Below, piece after piece: positions 43,573-52,245 of a stretch of 64,000 bases of DNA. Where the stretch lies: positions 1 through 64,000 of the forward strand of contig VXTP01000004.1 of assembly GCA_009837395.1 (NCBI GenBank). The letters run 5' to 3'. Made by a program: the position numbers and the translations under genes. Below the pieces are notes generated by a model. It was not told the origin of the DNA and ran no database searches. It worked only from the letters and a program-made list of their open reading frames with translations. The DNA is from Gemmatimonadota bacterium. GTDB taxonomy: Bacteria > JAAXHH01. Positions within the stretch are counted from its first letter, which is position 1, and each line of letters opens with the position of its first letter.

Positions 43573-44421
43573 TCAGCTTCGGACCAGGTTCCGCAGGATG
43601 AACCATACGTTCTCTTTGCGTTCCCTGAGCCTCCGGTAGAAGTAGGGCATCCACTCCGTTCCGAAGGGCACGTAGACGCGCATGCCGTAGCCCCTCGCGC
43701 GCATTTCCTTCTGGAACCCCGGACGCAGGCCGTAGAGCATCTGGAACTCGAAGCCGTCCCGCGGGACTTCCAGTTGCTCGGCGTACCGTATCACGCCCTC
43801 GATCAGGTAATCATCGTGCGTCGCGAAAGCGGGATAGTGGCCGTCCCGCAGGAGCTGTTCCGTCATCGAAAGAAACGCGCCGCGGATGTTGGGCATCCGC
43901 TGCAGGGCCAGGTCGGAGGGTTCCCGGTAGGATCCCTTGCACAGCCGCACGCGGGCCCCGATCTTGTTGAGCACGAAGATGTCGTGGGGGCTGCGCAGCA
44001 GCATGGCCTGGATCACCACGCCGGAGTTTTTGTGACTTTCGTACAGGCTATAAAAGGTATCCAGGGTCTGCTGCGTGTAGGGCGAGCCCTCCATGTCCAG
44101 CCGGACGAAGATGTCCCGTTCCCTGGCGGCTTCCAGGATCCGGCCCAGGTTGTCTACGCAGTACGCCTCGTCTATATCCAGTCCCAGGTGGGTGAGCTTG
44201 ACGGAGATATTGGCCTGAAGCGCGCCGTCCCGGATCAGGTCCAGCATGACGAGATACTGGCGGACGGCCTCGTCCGCCTTCTCCCGCTCAAGGGTCGCTT
44301 CGCCGAGCATGTTCAGGGTCACGTCGAGCCCGTCGTCGTTCAACGACCGGACGACGTCGACCGCGGCCTCGAGGGATTCCCCCGCGACGAATCTCCTGGC
44401 GAGGAAGAACAACCGGCTCAT
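43573..44421 (-). CDS. Proline dehydrogenase (monofunctional)
   Basis: FAD-dependent TIM-barrel enzyme that oxidises proline to pyrroline-5-carboxylate and feeds electrons to quinone, 282 aa, the length of stand-alone ProDH. Barrel signatures are NISVKLTHLG, VRLDMEGSPY and VRLCKGSY, then the C-terminal YVPFGTEWMPYFYRRLRER helix whose two Arg bind the proline carboxylate. GGAG precedes the ATG. No pyrroline-5-carboxylate dehydrogenase is in the window. A 9-bp repeat array fills the gap on its 5' side. Confidence 0.92.
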   Translation of the reverse strand: MSRLFFLARRFVAGESLEAAVDVVRSLNDDGLDVTLNMLGEATLEREKADEAVRQYLVMLDLIRDGALQANISVKLTHLGLDIDEAYCVDNLGRILEAARERDIFVRLDMEGSPYTQQTLDTFYSLYESHKNSGVVIQAMLLRSPHDIFVLNKIGARVRLCKGSYREPSDLALQRMPNIRGAFLSMTEQLLRDGHYPAFATHDDYLIEGVIRYAEQLEVPRDGFEFQMLYGLRPGFQKEMRARGYGMRVYVPFGTEWMPYFYRRLRERKENVWFILRNLVRS

Positions 44422-44443
44422 ATCGGCTCCGTTACCCTATGCG

Positions 44444-44506
44444 GCGGACCGGGCGGACCAGGTAGACTGGGCGGACGAGGCGGACCAGGCGGTCAAGCCG
44501 GACCAG
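44444..44506. repeat. Seven 9-bp tandem units in an intergenic gap
   Basis: Units: GCGGACCGG, GCGGACCAG, GTAGACTGG, GCGGACGAG, GCGGACCAG, GCGGTCAAG, CCGGACCAG. They fill most of the 94-bp gap between the sulfatase stop and the proline dehydrogenase start. The same unit occurs inside coding regions at 48723-48758 and 63048-63101. Confidence 0.9.
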
Positions 44507-44515
44507 GCATACCAA

Positions 44516-46084
44516 TTACGCCGTGAAGGGATCGCGCCCGAATCCGGGGCGGCGCGCATAGGTCCACGCGACCCGGCTCACGTCCTCGTTGGACATGCGC
44601 CAGTCCAGCAGTCTCACGCGCAGGTCACGGACCGTGTCGGCGTAACGCGGATCTTCGGCCACGTTACGTAGTTCGCCGGGATCCCGTTCCAGGTCGAAGA
44701 GCACGTCCGGCATGCCGTTGAAGTGCCAGTACTTGAACCGGTCGTCCCGCACCATCCATCCCCGGCACTTCTCCGGCGGAATACCGAGCTTCTTCGGCGT
44801 CCAGTAGAACCGGAAATCCCAGTCCGCAAAGACCGCTTCGCGCCAGTCGGCCGGGCGTTCGCCCCGCAGGAGGGGAACGAGGGACCGGCCCTGCAGGGCG
44901 GGCGGCATACCGGGCATGTCCGGTGCGCCCGGTGCGTTGGGTCCGCCGACACCGCCGGGTCCGTCCGTTCCGTCAATTCCACACACCTCCAGGCAAGTCG
45001 GCAGGACGTCCAGGGACTCGACGAACTCGTCCATCGTCCTACCGCGCGTGGCGTCCGCGCAGGACCGGGGATCGCGGATTATGAAGGGCACGTTGTACGC
45101 CTCGTCGTAGAAGAGTTCCTTCTCGAACATCCAGTGGTCGCCCACGTATTCGCCGTGGTCGGACGTGAAGACGATGAGCGTGTCTTCCCAGAGACCCCGG
45201 TCCTTCATGAAATCGAACAGCCTGCCCAGGTGGTCGTCGATCTCCGTGATCAAGCCGTAGTAGGTCGCCCTTCGCTGGCGCCACACGTCCTCGTCGTCGT
45301 AGGCCACACCGCCCCGCTCGATCCGGTAGGGGACGTGGAAGGGATGAGGACGCTCCAGTTCCTCCGGGGACCGGTTTGGCGCGGGGGAATCGGCGGGATC
45401 GTACAGTTCGTTGTAAGGATAGGGCGCCACGATGGGCAAATGGGGCTTGAAGTAGGAAAGGTGCAGGAACCAGGGCGAATCCCCGGCGTCGTCCATGAAG
45501 GCCATGGCCCGGTCCGTCATGAAGGCGGTATCGCTGTCCTCACGCCTGAAACGCGTGGGGTAGGCGGAACGATCCCGGTCGGCATCCGCGGGCATTTCCA
45601 CCGCGAAAGGATCGGCGATGACGTCTTCGGCGTACCCCTTGCTTCTTAGATGGGCCAGCCAGCCCTCCCCCCTGGATTCGTTCAGTTCCCAGGTTTCCAG
45701 CCCGGCCAGGGCCGTGCGGCGGATCCCCTGTTCAGGCTGCGCCGCCGGGTCGCCGAAGGGATCGGGGGTGTAGTGCGTCTTGCCACAGAGCGCCGCCCGG
45801 TAACCTGCTTCGCCGAAGAAGTGGCCCATGGTCTTCTCGTCCGCGGGCAGGGGCACTTCGTTCCAAGGAGACCGGTTGGCGTGGGGATACCGGCCCGTGT
45901 AGAAGCACATGCGGCTGGGACCGCAGACCGCAGACTGCACGTAGGCCCGCCGGAAGAGGACGCCTTCGGAGGCGAGTTGGTCGAGATGGGGCGTCCGGAC
46001 CACGGGGTGGCCGACGCCGGACATGCAGTCCGCCCGCATCTGGTCGGTCATGATGAAAAGTACGTTCGGTCGACCGCCGGGCAT
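44516..46084 (-). CDS. Sulfatase (formylglycine-dependent, S1 family)
   Basis: Hydrolyses a sulfate ester, probably from a sulfated glycan or choline-type substrate. 522 aa from the ATG at 46084; the longer reading frame upstream is Arg/Pro-rich and lacks family similarity. Asp14-Gln15 (MTDQMRAD) and the later FTSDHGEYVGDH supply metal ligands. The active-site motif is CGPSR at 54-58, where Cys54 would become formylglycine. A collagen-like Gly-x-y stretch (about 373-396) is inserted near ICGIDG. There is no clear signal peptide, so it may be cytoplasmic or use another export route. No formylglycine-generating enzyme is in the window. Confidence 0.92.
   Translation of the reverse strand: MPGGRPNVLFIMTDQMRADCMSGVGHPVVRTPHLDQLASEGVLFRRAYVQSAVCGPSRMCFYTGRYPHANRSPWNEVPLPADEKTMGHFFGEAGYRAALCGKTHYTPDPFGDPAAQPEQGIRRTALAGLETWELNESRGEGWLAHLRSKGYAEDVIADPFAVEMPADADRDRSAYPTRFRREDSDTAFMTDRAMAFMDDAGDSPWFLHLSYFKPHLPIVAPYPYNELYDPADSPAPNRSPEELERPHPFHVPYRIERGGVAYDDEDVWRQRRATYYGLITEIDDHLGRLFDFMKDRGLWEDTLIVFTSDHGEYVGDHWMFEKELFYDEAYNVPFIIRDPRSCADATRGRTMDEFVESLDVLPTCLEVCGIDGTDGPGGVGGPNAPGAPDMPGMPPALQGRSLVPLLRGERPADWREAVFADWDFRFYWTPKKLGIPPEKCRGWMVRDDRFKYWHFNGMPDVLFDLERDPGELRNVAEDPRYADTVRDLRVRLLDWRMSNEDVSRVAWTYARRPGFGRDPFTA
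44903..44977 (-). repeat. Degenerate 9-bp repeats encoding a Gly-x-y stretch in the sulfatase
   Basis: On the minus strand the units run GACGGAACG, GACGGACCC, GGCGGTGTC, GGCGGACCC and so on, encoding GTDGPGGVGGPNAPGAPDMP. They form a loop in an otherwise normal sulfatase. Confidence 0.8.
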
Positions 46085-46502
46085 GTGGGATCTCCGCGCG
46101 CTGCGGGGTGCGGCCGCGCGCAGCGGCGAAAGACCGCACGGCGCGACGGGCGGCAATGGCGCCGCCTGTACGGTAATATGCAGCCGTGTTTCCCGATAGG
46201 CAAAAGCATATTCTGATATGGATGCACGCGCGCGGGTGCACGCCGCCGGCCGGGGAGTGGCCGGGGAAAGGGCGGGGAGAGGCCGGGTGGAAATTACAAG
46301 TGCATCCGCACAGGGGAAAATCGGAGAGGTTTTGTGAATGGGATGGACGAAAGGAATGTATGCAGTACGTCTCGCCGTTCGATATCGCCGCGTGAGACCA
46401 AGGGGGCTCGAAAAAACGCAACCATTTCGGTCGTTACCCTGTCTTAGATGCAGCGCGTGAATCGATGGTCGGCGAGGACCCCAAAAGGCTGGAGGACATA
46501 CC
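46085..46502. other. Divergent intergenic region, no gene
   Basis: 418 bp between the sulfatase (minus) and the DUF5916 gene (plus). It holds a candidate minus-strand promoter at 46175-46203 and GGAGG at 46490-46494 for the plus-strand gene. I see no small gene or repeat in it. Confidence 0.55.
46175..46203 (-). promoter_or_regulatory. Candidate promoter of the sulfatase gene
   Basis: Minus-strand TTGCCT (46198-46203), a 17-bp spacer and CATATT (46175-46180), each four of six. The leader is about 84 nt. Confidence 0.35.
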
Positions 46503-49247
46503 TTGTTTCTGAACAGACTGCATCGGTGGACGATCATCCTGTCCGCCCTGATCATAGTGGGACCCGCGGAATCCGAAGCGCGTCAGCCGGCACCGGAGAA
46601 ACGGGTGTACAATACCCGGCACATCACGTCGCTGCCCCCGGACATCGACGGCAGGGGCGATGATCCGGCCTGGAACGACGTGGAGTGGTCCGGCGACTTT
46701 ACCCAGCTGGACCCGGACGACGGCGGGGAACCCACACAGCAGACGGCCTTCAAGATCCTTTTCGACGATCACAACCTCTACGTGCTGATCCGGGCCTTCG
46801 ATACCGAACCGGACCAGATTACCCACCGCGTGACCCGGCGGGACGACTTTGACAACGACTGGGTGGAGATCCATTTCGACAGCTACCACGACAAGCGCAC
46901 GGCTTTTTCCTTCACGCTGTCCTCCTCCGGCGGGCGGGGCGACGAGGCCATATCGAACGACGGCGACGACTGGGACTCGAGCTGGGACCCCGTCTGGTTC
47001 GGCGCGTCCACCATCGACGAAGAGGGATGGCTTGCCGAGATGCGCATACCCTTAAGCCAGTTGCGGTTCTCCGGCGAGGAGGGACAGGTATGGGGCCTGC
47101 AGGTACAGAGAAGGCTGTACCGCCGCCAGGAACGTTCCGGGTGGCAGCACATCCACCGAAATTCGCCGGGCTGGGTCAGCCTGTTCGGGGAACTGCGCGG
47201 TCTTGAAGGGATCGAATCTTCCCACCGGATCGAGATCCTGCCCTACGTGGTGGGCGACCTCAACCGGTTCCAGGCCGAAGCGCAGAACCCCTTCCGCGAC
47301 GGCCAGCGCGCCGACGGGCGCATCGGACTGGACGGCAAGATCGGGCTCGCCGGGAACATGACCATGGACCTGGCCGTGAACCCCGACTTCGGCCAGGTCG
47401 AGGCGGATCCTTCGCGGGTCAACCTGTCGGCCTTCGAGCTGTTCTTCGAAGAGCGGCGGCCCCTCTTCGTCGAAGGGAAGAACATCACCGAATTCCAGGT
47501 CGGCGGCGGCGGTCCATTCTGGAACGATCGGCTGTTCTACTCGCGGCGTATCGGCCGGTCTCCCCAGCGGAGCCCGGACCTCTCAGACGGCCAGACCATG
47601 GACAAGCCCCGGAATACGCCCATACTCGCCGCCGCGAAGATTACCGGCAAGACGCCGGGCGGCCTGTCCATCGGCATCGTGGACGCGGTGACCGCGGAAA
47701 CCGCCGCCCAGATAGACACGAAGGGCTCGCGGAGCGAGGAGTCCGTGGAACCGCTGACCAACTACCTGATCGCGCGTCTTCAGCAGGACTTCAACGACGG
47801 GGGTTCGTCACTGGGCACGATGCTCACGGCGACCAACCGGAATAACAACGAGACCCACTTCGATTTCCTCAACCAGGCGGCCTACACGGGCGGGATCGAT
47901 TTCCGCCACCAGTGGAGCGACCGGACCTACTGGCTTAACGCGAGCATGTCATTCAGCCACATCCGGGGCGAACCGGAGGCGATTACCCGCGTGCAGCGCA
48001 ATTCCGCACGGTACTACCAGCGCCCCGACGCCGACTACGTGACCCTCGACTCCACGCTGACCGCCCTGAGCGGCCACGGCGGCAGCTTCAGCGTGGGCCG
48101 GTCGGGCAACAGCCCGTGGAACATAGGCATCGGCGGCACCTGGCGGTCGCCGGGCCTCGAACTGAACGACGTGGGATTCCTGCGCCAGGCCGACGTTTTC
48201 ATGCAGAACAGCTGGTTCGGTTACCGGTCGGAAAAACCGAACCGGATCTTTCGGGAGTACAACCTGTTCCTGAACCAGTGGCAGGGCTTCACCTTCGGCG
48301 GGGATCGGAAGTTCCTGGGGGGCAACATCAACGGGGGCGGGCAGTTCAACAACTACTGGTGGGTGTGGTTCAACGTAAACTCGGAGATCGAAGGCCTTTC
48401 CACCACCGCCCTGCGCGGCGGGCCGGCCCTCAAATCACCGGGCAACGTGGAATTCAACTTCGACGTCGACACCGATGGACGCAAACCGCTCAGTTTCGGT
48501 GTGGGCGGCGGCCTCAACCGGCGCCGCGATGACGCGGGTCACTCGAGCTGGGTGTACCTGTCCATGCGGTACCGGCCGAGTAACGCCATGAACATCCGCA
48601 TCAACCCGTTTTTCGACACCGCCCGGAACGAATTGCAGTACGTGTCCAATGAAACGTTCGACGACGCCGGCCTGACGGGCCAAGCCGGCCTGACGGGCCA
48701 AGCCGGCCTGACGGGCCCGGCCTCCCAGGCTTCCCAGGCGGACCAGACGGACCAGGCTGACCGCTACCTGCTGGGCCGCGTCGATCAGAAGACGCTGGGG
48801 ATCGGTATCCGGCTCAACTACAGCATCACCAACAACATGTCCATTCAGTACTACGGCCAGCCCTTCGTGTCGGCCGGCCGCTACGACCGGTTCAAGCGGA
48901 TAACCAACCCGCGTGCCGACCGGTTCGCGGACCGTTTTGAACTGCTTTCGGGCGGCCAGCTGGCCTACGACGATGCAGACGAAGCCTACAGCGTGGATGA
49001 GAATATGGACGGACGGACCGACTATTCCTTCGACGATCCCGACTTCAACTTCCTTCAGTTCCGATCGAACCTGGTATTGCGGTGGGAGTATACGCCGGGC
49101 TCGACGCTGTTCCTCGTGTGGCAGCAGCAGCGCAGCCGCTCGGGCGGCACGGGTGAGTTCGACGCGGGGCAGGACCTGAACAACCTGTTCGATACCTATC
49201 CCTCGAACATCTTCCTGCTGAAGTTCAACTACTGGTTCTCGCTCTAG
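46503..49247 (+). CDS. DUF5916 outer-membrane protein with a CBM9-like domain
   Basis: 914 aa with a signal peptide (about 1-27, ends SEARQ). The N-terminal domain (about 35-215) resembles carbohydrate-binding family 9: PPDIDGRGDDPAWND, FKILFDDHNLYVLI and ISQLRF-like strands. The remainder (about 230-914) is a DUF5916 beta-barrel, with MDLAVNPDFGQVEADPSRVN and FFEERRPLFVEGKN, and a C-terminus ending YWFSL. A TTG start at 46503 has GGAGG 8 bp upstream. A repeat insert lies at residues about 722-752. The family is common in FCB bacteria and its role is unknown; outer-membrane binding or transport of glycans is a guess. Confidence 0.88.
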   Translation: MFLNRLHRWTIILSALIIVGPAESEARQPAPEKRVYNTRHITSLPPDIDGRGDDPAWNDVEWSGDFTQLDPDDGGEPTQQTAFKILFDDHNLYVLIRAFDTEPDQITHRVTRRDDFDNDWVEIHFDSYHDKRTAFSFTLSSSGGRGDEAISNDGDDWDSSWDPVWFGASTIDEEGWLAEMRIPLSQLRFSGEEGQVWGLQVQRRLYRRQERSGWQHIHRNSPGWVSLFGELRGLEGIESSHRIEILPYVVGDLNRFQAEAQNPFRDGQRADGRIGLDGKIGLAGNMTMDLAVNPDFGQVEADPSRVNLSAFELFFEERRPLFVEGKNITEFQVGGGGPFWNDRLFYSRRIGRSPQRSPDLSDGQTMDKPRNTPILAAAKITGKTPGGLSIGIVDAVTAETAAQIDTKGSRSEESVEPLTNYLIARLQQDFNDGGSSLGTMLTATNRNNNETHFDFLNQAAYTGGIDFRHQWSDRTYWLNASMSFSHIRGEPEAITRVQRNSARYYQRPDADYVTLDSTLTALSGHGGSFSVGRSGNSPWNIGIGGTWRSPGLELNDVGFLRQADVFMQNSWFGYRSEKPNRIFREYNLFLNQWQGFTFGGDRKFLGGNINGGGQFNNYWWVWFNVNSEIEGLSTTALRGGPALKSPGNVEFNFDVDTDGRKPLSFGVGGGLNRRRDDAGHSSWVYLSMRYRPSNAMNIRINPFFDTARNELQYVSNETFDDAGLTGQAGLTGQAGLTGPASQASQADQTDQADRYLLGRVDQKTLGIGIRLNYSITNNMSIQYYGQPFVSAGRYDRFKRITNPRADRFADRFELLSGGQLAYDDADEAYSVDENMDGRTDYSFDDPDFNFLQFRSNLVLRWEYTPGSTLFLVWQQQRSRSGGTGEFDAGQDLNNLFDTYPSNIFLLKFNYWFSL
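48666..48758 (+). repeat. 18-bp (x3) then 9-bp (x4) tandem repeats in the DUF5916 gene
   Basis: Three units of GCCGGCCTGACGGGCCAA from 48666, 48684 and 48702, then TCCCAGGCT, TCCCAGGCG, GACCAGACG and GACCAGGCT (48723-48758). They encode AGLTGQ repeats followed by SQA/DQT/DQA triplets in a barrel loop. Confidence 0.92.
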
Positions 49248-49295
49248 GGTCAGCCAGCGGCACGGAAGGCGGGCAGCCTGGCAGGGCGGTGTGGA

Positions 49296-50282
49296 CTAGG
49301 CCGAAGCGGGCTGCCGCTTGTTCACCATCTCCAGCATGGCCGTCATGTAGCCGATGGCGTAGGCGCGCCCCCGGTGATGCCAGTCGGTGTCGTCCACGAA
49401 ACGGGGCACGTGGTCGGTGATCATGAACCCGGTGAACCCGACCTCCTTCAGGGTGCGCATGACCTCGTAGGGATCCACGTTCCCCTCGTTGATGAAACAC
49501 TCGTTGAAACAGGGCACGTTCCCCTGCACGTCGCGGAAATGGACGTAGAAAATCCTGCCCGCGCCGCCGAAGTGCCGCACGGCCTTGATCACGTAGTCGT
49601 GACCCCCCATCTCCGACCAGCATCCCATGCAGAAATCCAGGCCGTGGTAAGGACTGTCGAAGGTGTCCATGGCCCGCTTGAAGCCCTCGAAACTGCTGAA
49701 GATCCGCGCCACGCCGCCGAGCATGGGGATGGGCGGGTCGTCGGGATGCAGAGCGAGCTTGACGTTGCTTTCCTCGGCGACCGGCAGGATCCTTGACAAG
49801 TAGTATTCGTAGTTCTCCCACATCTCGTCTGCCGTGAAGATCCGGCCGAAGGTGGGTTCCGCGTCCCGGTGGGCCTCGAAATCGAACCGGGTGGCCGTGG
49901 CTCCGCCGCGGAGCACGGCGGGATCGGGCGTCCGCCATACGGAACTGGGGATCCAGTGGTACCCCAGGATGGGAATGCCGGCCTTGCCCATGTTCCGGAT
50001 CGTGTACTTCATGTTTTCGATCTGCTCGTCGCGACCCGGCAGCCCCAGCATGGCCTTGTCGTAGAAGGGGATGGGGACGTTCTCCAGGGCCATCAGGCGC
50101 AGTTCGGCGGTGTCGGCCCGAATCTTCAGGTCGACCAGGTCTTCCAGCTCCCAGCGCTTCTCGCCCGGCAGTTTCGGCGTGTTCATGAGGAAGTCGTCGG
50201 CGCCGAGCTGCTTGATGTAGGCCAGTTTCTCGTCGGTGAGCACGTTGAACTGTCCCAGGCCGATGCGCATTTCCAGGCTCAT
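49296..50282 (-). CDS. uxuA: Mannonate dehydratase (UxuA-like)
   Basis: Dehydrates D-mannonate to 2-keto-3-deoxygluconate in glucuronate breakdown; a metal-dependent TIM barrel. 328 aa, shorter than E. coli UxuA (394 aa). Recognisable parts are GYHWIPSSVWRTP, LALHPDDPPIPMLGGVARIF, LDFCMGCWSEMG with the metal-binding Cys, and FYVHFRDVQG with the catalytic His. The C-terminus keeps MITDHVPRFVDDT. It ends 48 bp from the convergent DUF5916 gene and begins 1 bp after the parC stop, so it is likely cotranscribed with parE-parC. No other glucuronate genes are adjacent. Confidence 0.9.
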   Translation of the reverse strand: MSLEMRIGLGQFNVLTDEKLAYIKQLGADDFLMNTPKLPGEKRWELEDLVDLKIRADTAELRLMALENVPIPFYDKAMLGLPGRDEQIENMKYTIRNMGKAGIPILGYHWIPSSVWRTPDPAVLRGGATATRFDFEAHRDAEPTFGRIFTADEMWENYEYYLSRILPVAEESNVKLALHPDDPPIPMLGGVARIFSSFEGFKRAMDTFDSPYHGLDFCMGCWSEMGGHDYVIKAVRHFGGAGRIFYVHFRDVQGNVPCFNECFINEGNVDPYEVMRTLKEVGFTGFMITDHVPRFVDDTDWHHRGRAYAIGYMTAMLEMVNKRQPASA

Positions 50283-50283
50283 G

Positions 50284-52230
50284 TCAGTCCTCGCCTTGTT
50301 CGGGATCGGCCGGGGGAGCCGTGGGTTCCGCCTGCTCCGGCTTCCTGGTCAGCCTCACGCCCTTGAGCGCCTTCGGGGCCAGGCGGATGCCCTTGGCCCG
50401 GTTCCCCCGAACGGGAAAGAGCGAAAGGTCGAAAGCTTCCTCGAAGACCCGCATCCGCGGCGTGGGCTTGTAGGAGATATTCGCCATGACGTCGGTATCC
50501 GTGGTCAGTTGAAGGATACGGCAACCCTCGGGCACGAGCTCGTATCCCCGGTTTAGAATGAACTTGTCCAGCTTGCAACGCTTGACGTAGGGATGGCCCT
50601 TCCGGTCCCGGTAGATCATGGTGAACACCAGGTCGGGATCGACGAACCCGCAGTACAGCATGCCCTTGTCCACGAAAAGCCGCTCGATCTCGTCGTGGAG
50701 CGCGTAGGCGCCGGTCTTGCGGATCACGAGGACCCGGTCATAGGGCGACACGTCGAAGAGGGTGTCCCCGCTGCCCAGTCCATACCCCAGGTATCCGGTG
50801 CTCCGGTCGTACTTGAGTGCCAGGTTCCGCTGCGCCGCCTCTCGGGCGTCGACCCGCTTGAAGGAGGTGATGGTCGTCCTGCGGGGAAAAGCTTCGCGGT
50901 ACCGCCCGATGAGCCCTTCCAGGAGCGTGATCGCGTAAGCCGAAAGATGGCCCAGGTGATCCCTGATCTCCCGCAGGCGATTCCGGATGGCCTTCATCTC
51001 CTCGTTGGCGCGGTTGATGTCGTACAGGGAGATCCGCCGGATCGGCACCTTGAGCAGTGTATCGATATCCTCGGACGTCAGTTCCTTCACCTTGGATTCG
51101 AAGGGTTCGAACCCTGCCCGGATCGCTTCGTGGATCTTTTCCTGCTCCCGGACTTCCTCGATGCGCTTGTAGATCCGCTCCTTGATGAAGAGTTGCTCCA
51201 GCGTCTTCGCGCGCAACTTCGCGTGCAGCTGCTTCCGTTCGATCTTCAGCTCCGCTTCGAGAACTTCCAGCAGCCGCTGCGTGTTGTGCCTGAGCACGTC
51301 GGTAACGGGCAGGATGCAAGGGTGGCCCGCCCGGATGACCAGCACGTTCGTGGAGATGGAGGACTCGCAGTCGGTGAAGGCGTAGAGGGCGTCCACGGTT
51401 TCCTCGGAATGGACGCCCCGGGCCAGTCGGATCTCGATTTCCACCTCGTCCGCAGTGAAGTCGGAAATGCCGGCGATCTTCAGTTTGTTCTTCTTCGCCG
51501 CCGCCTCGATGGAACCGATCAGGCTCTCGGTGGTCGAACCGAAGGGCAGCTGGCGTATGACGATGCGCTTGGGGTCCTTCACGTCCAGCTGGGCGCGGAC
51601 CATCACCTTCCCGTTGCCGTCATTGTATTCCGAAACGTCCACCAGGCCCCCCGTCGGAAAATCGGGCTGGACCTCGAAGGGCTCGTCCCGGAGGCAGGCG
51701 ATCTGGGCCTCCATGAGTTCGATGAGGTTGTGCGGCATGATCCGGGTCGCCATGCTCGAAGCGATGCCCTCGGCGCCCATGGCCAGGAGGACGGGGATCT
51801 TCGCCGGAAAGGCGACGGGTTCCCTGTTGCGGCCGTCGTAGGAATCCACGTACTCGGTGATCTCCGGATCGTGCAGCACCTCCTTGGCCAGCGGCGTCAG
51901 GCGGCACTCGATGTACCGGGCCGCCGAAGCGGGGTCGCCGGTGAGGGTCGAGCCGAAATTGCCCTGCTTCTCGATGAACATGTCCTTGTTCGCGAGATTG
52001 ACCAGCGAGCCGAAGATGGACTGGTCCCCGTGGGGATGGTACCGCATGGTCTGGCCCACCACGTTGGCGACCTTGTGGAACTTCCCGTCGTCCATCTCGA
52101 AGAGGGTATGCAGAATGCGGCGCTGCACGGGCTTGAGTCCGTCGTCGATCTCCGGAATCGCCCGGTCCTTGATGAAATAGGAAGCGTACTTCAGGTAGTA
52201 GTCTTCGAAGAGGGTATCGGCGTAGGCCAT
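50284..52230 (-). CDS. parC: DNA topoisomerase IV/gyrase subunit A-like protein
   Basis: Type IIA topoisomerase cleavage subunit, 648 aa, which makes and rejoins double-strand breaks. The active-site Arg105-Tyr106 lie in SAARYIECRLTPLA. GLKPVQRRILHTL and YHPHGDQSIFGSL form the winged-helix region, followed by the tower and coiled coil. It resembles the shorter ParC/GyrA-like proteins of Chlamydiae and Bacteroidetes. The C-terminal part (about 470-620) is shorter than in GyrA and lacks a clear GyrA-box, favouring decatenation (ParC) over supercoiling. It starts 15 bp after the parE stop. Confidence 0.92.
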   Translation of the reverse strand: MAYADTLFEDYYLKYASYFIKDRAIPEIDDGLKPVQRRILHTLFEMDDGKFHKVANVVGQTMRYHPHGDQSIFGSLVNLANKDMFIEKQGNFGSTLTGDPASAARYIECRLTPLAKEVLHDPEITEYVDSYDGRNREPVAFPAKIPVLLAMGAEGIASSMATRIMPHNLIELMEAQIACLRDEPFEVQPDFPTGGLVDVSEYNDGNGKVMVRAQLDVKDPKRIVIRQLPFGSTTESLIGSIEAAAKKNKLKIAGISDFTADEVEIEIRLARGVHSEETVDALYAFTDCESSISTNVLVIRAGHPCILPVTDVLRHNTQRLLEVLEAELKIERKQLHAKLRAKTLEQLFIKERIYKRIEEVREQEKIHEAIRAGFEPFESKVKELTSEDIDTLLKVPIRRISLYDINRANEEMKAIRNRLREIRDHLGHLSAYAITLLEGLIGRYREAFPRRTTITSFKRVDAREAAQRNLALKYDRSTGYLGYGLGSGDTLFDVSPYDRVLVIRKTGAYALHDEIERLFVDKGMLYCGFVDPDLVFTMIYRDRKGHPYVKRCKLDKFILNRGYELVPEGCRILQLTTDTDVMANISYKPTPRMRVFEEAFDLSLFPVRGNRAKGIRLAPKALKGVRLTRKPEQAEPTAPPADPEQGED

Positions 52231-52245
52231 GGGGTCCTATAGGTC

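Noticed and set aside
46085-46555. N-terminal extension of the first sulfatase.
   Set aside because: The added stretch crosses the divergent promoter region, overlaps the DUF5916 start and has no family similarity.
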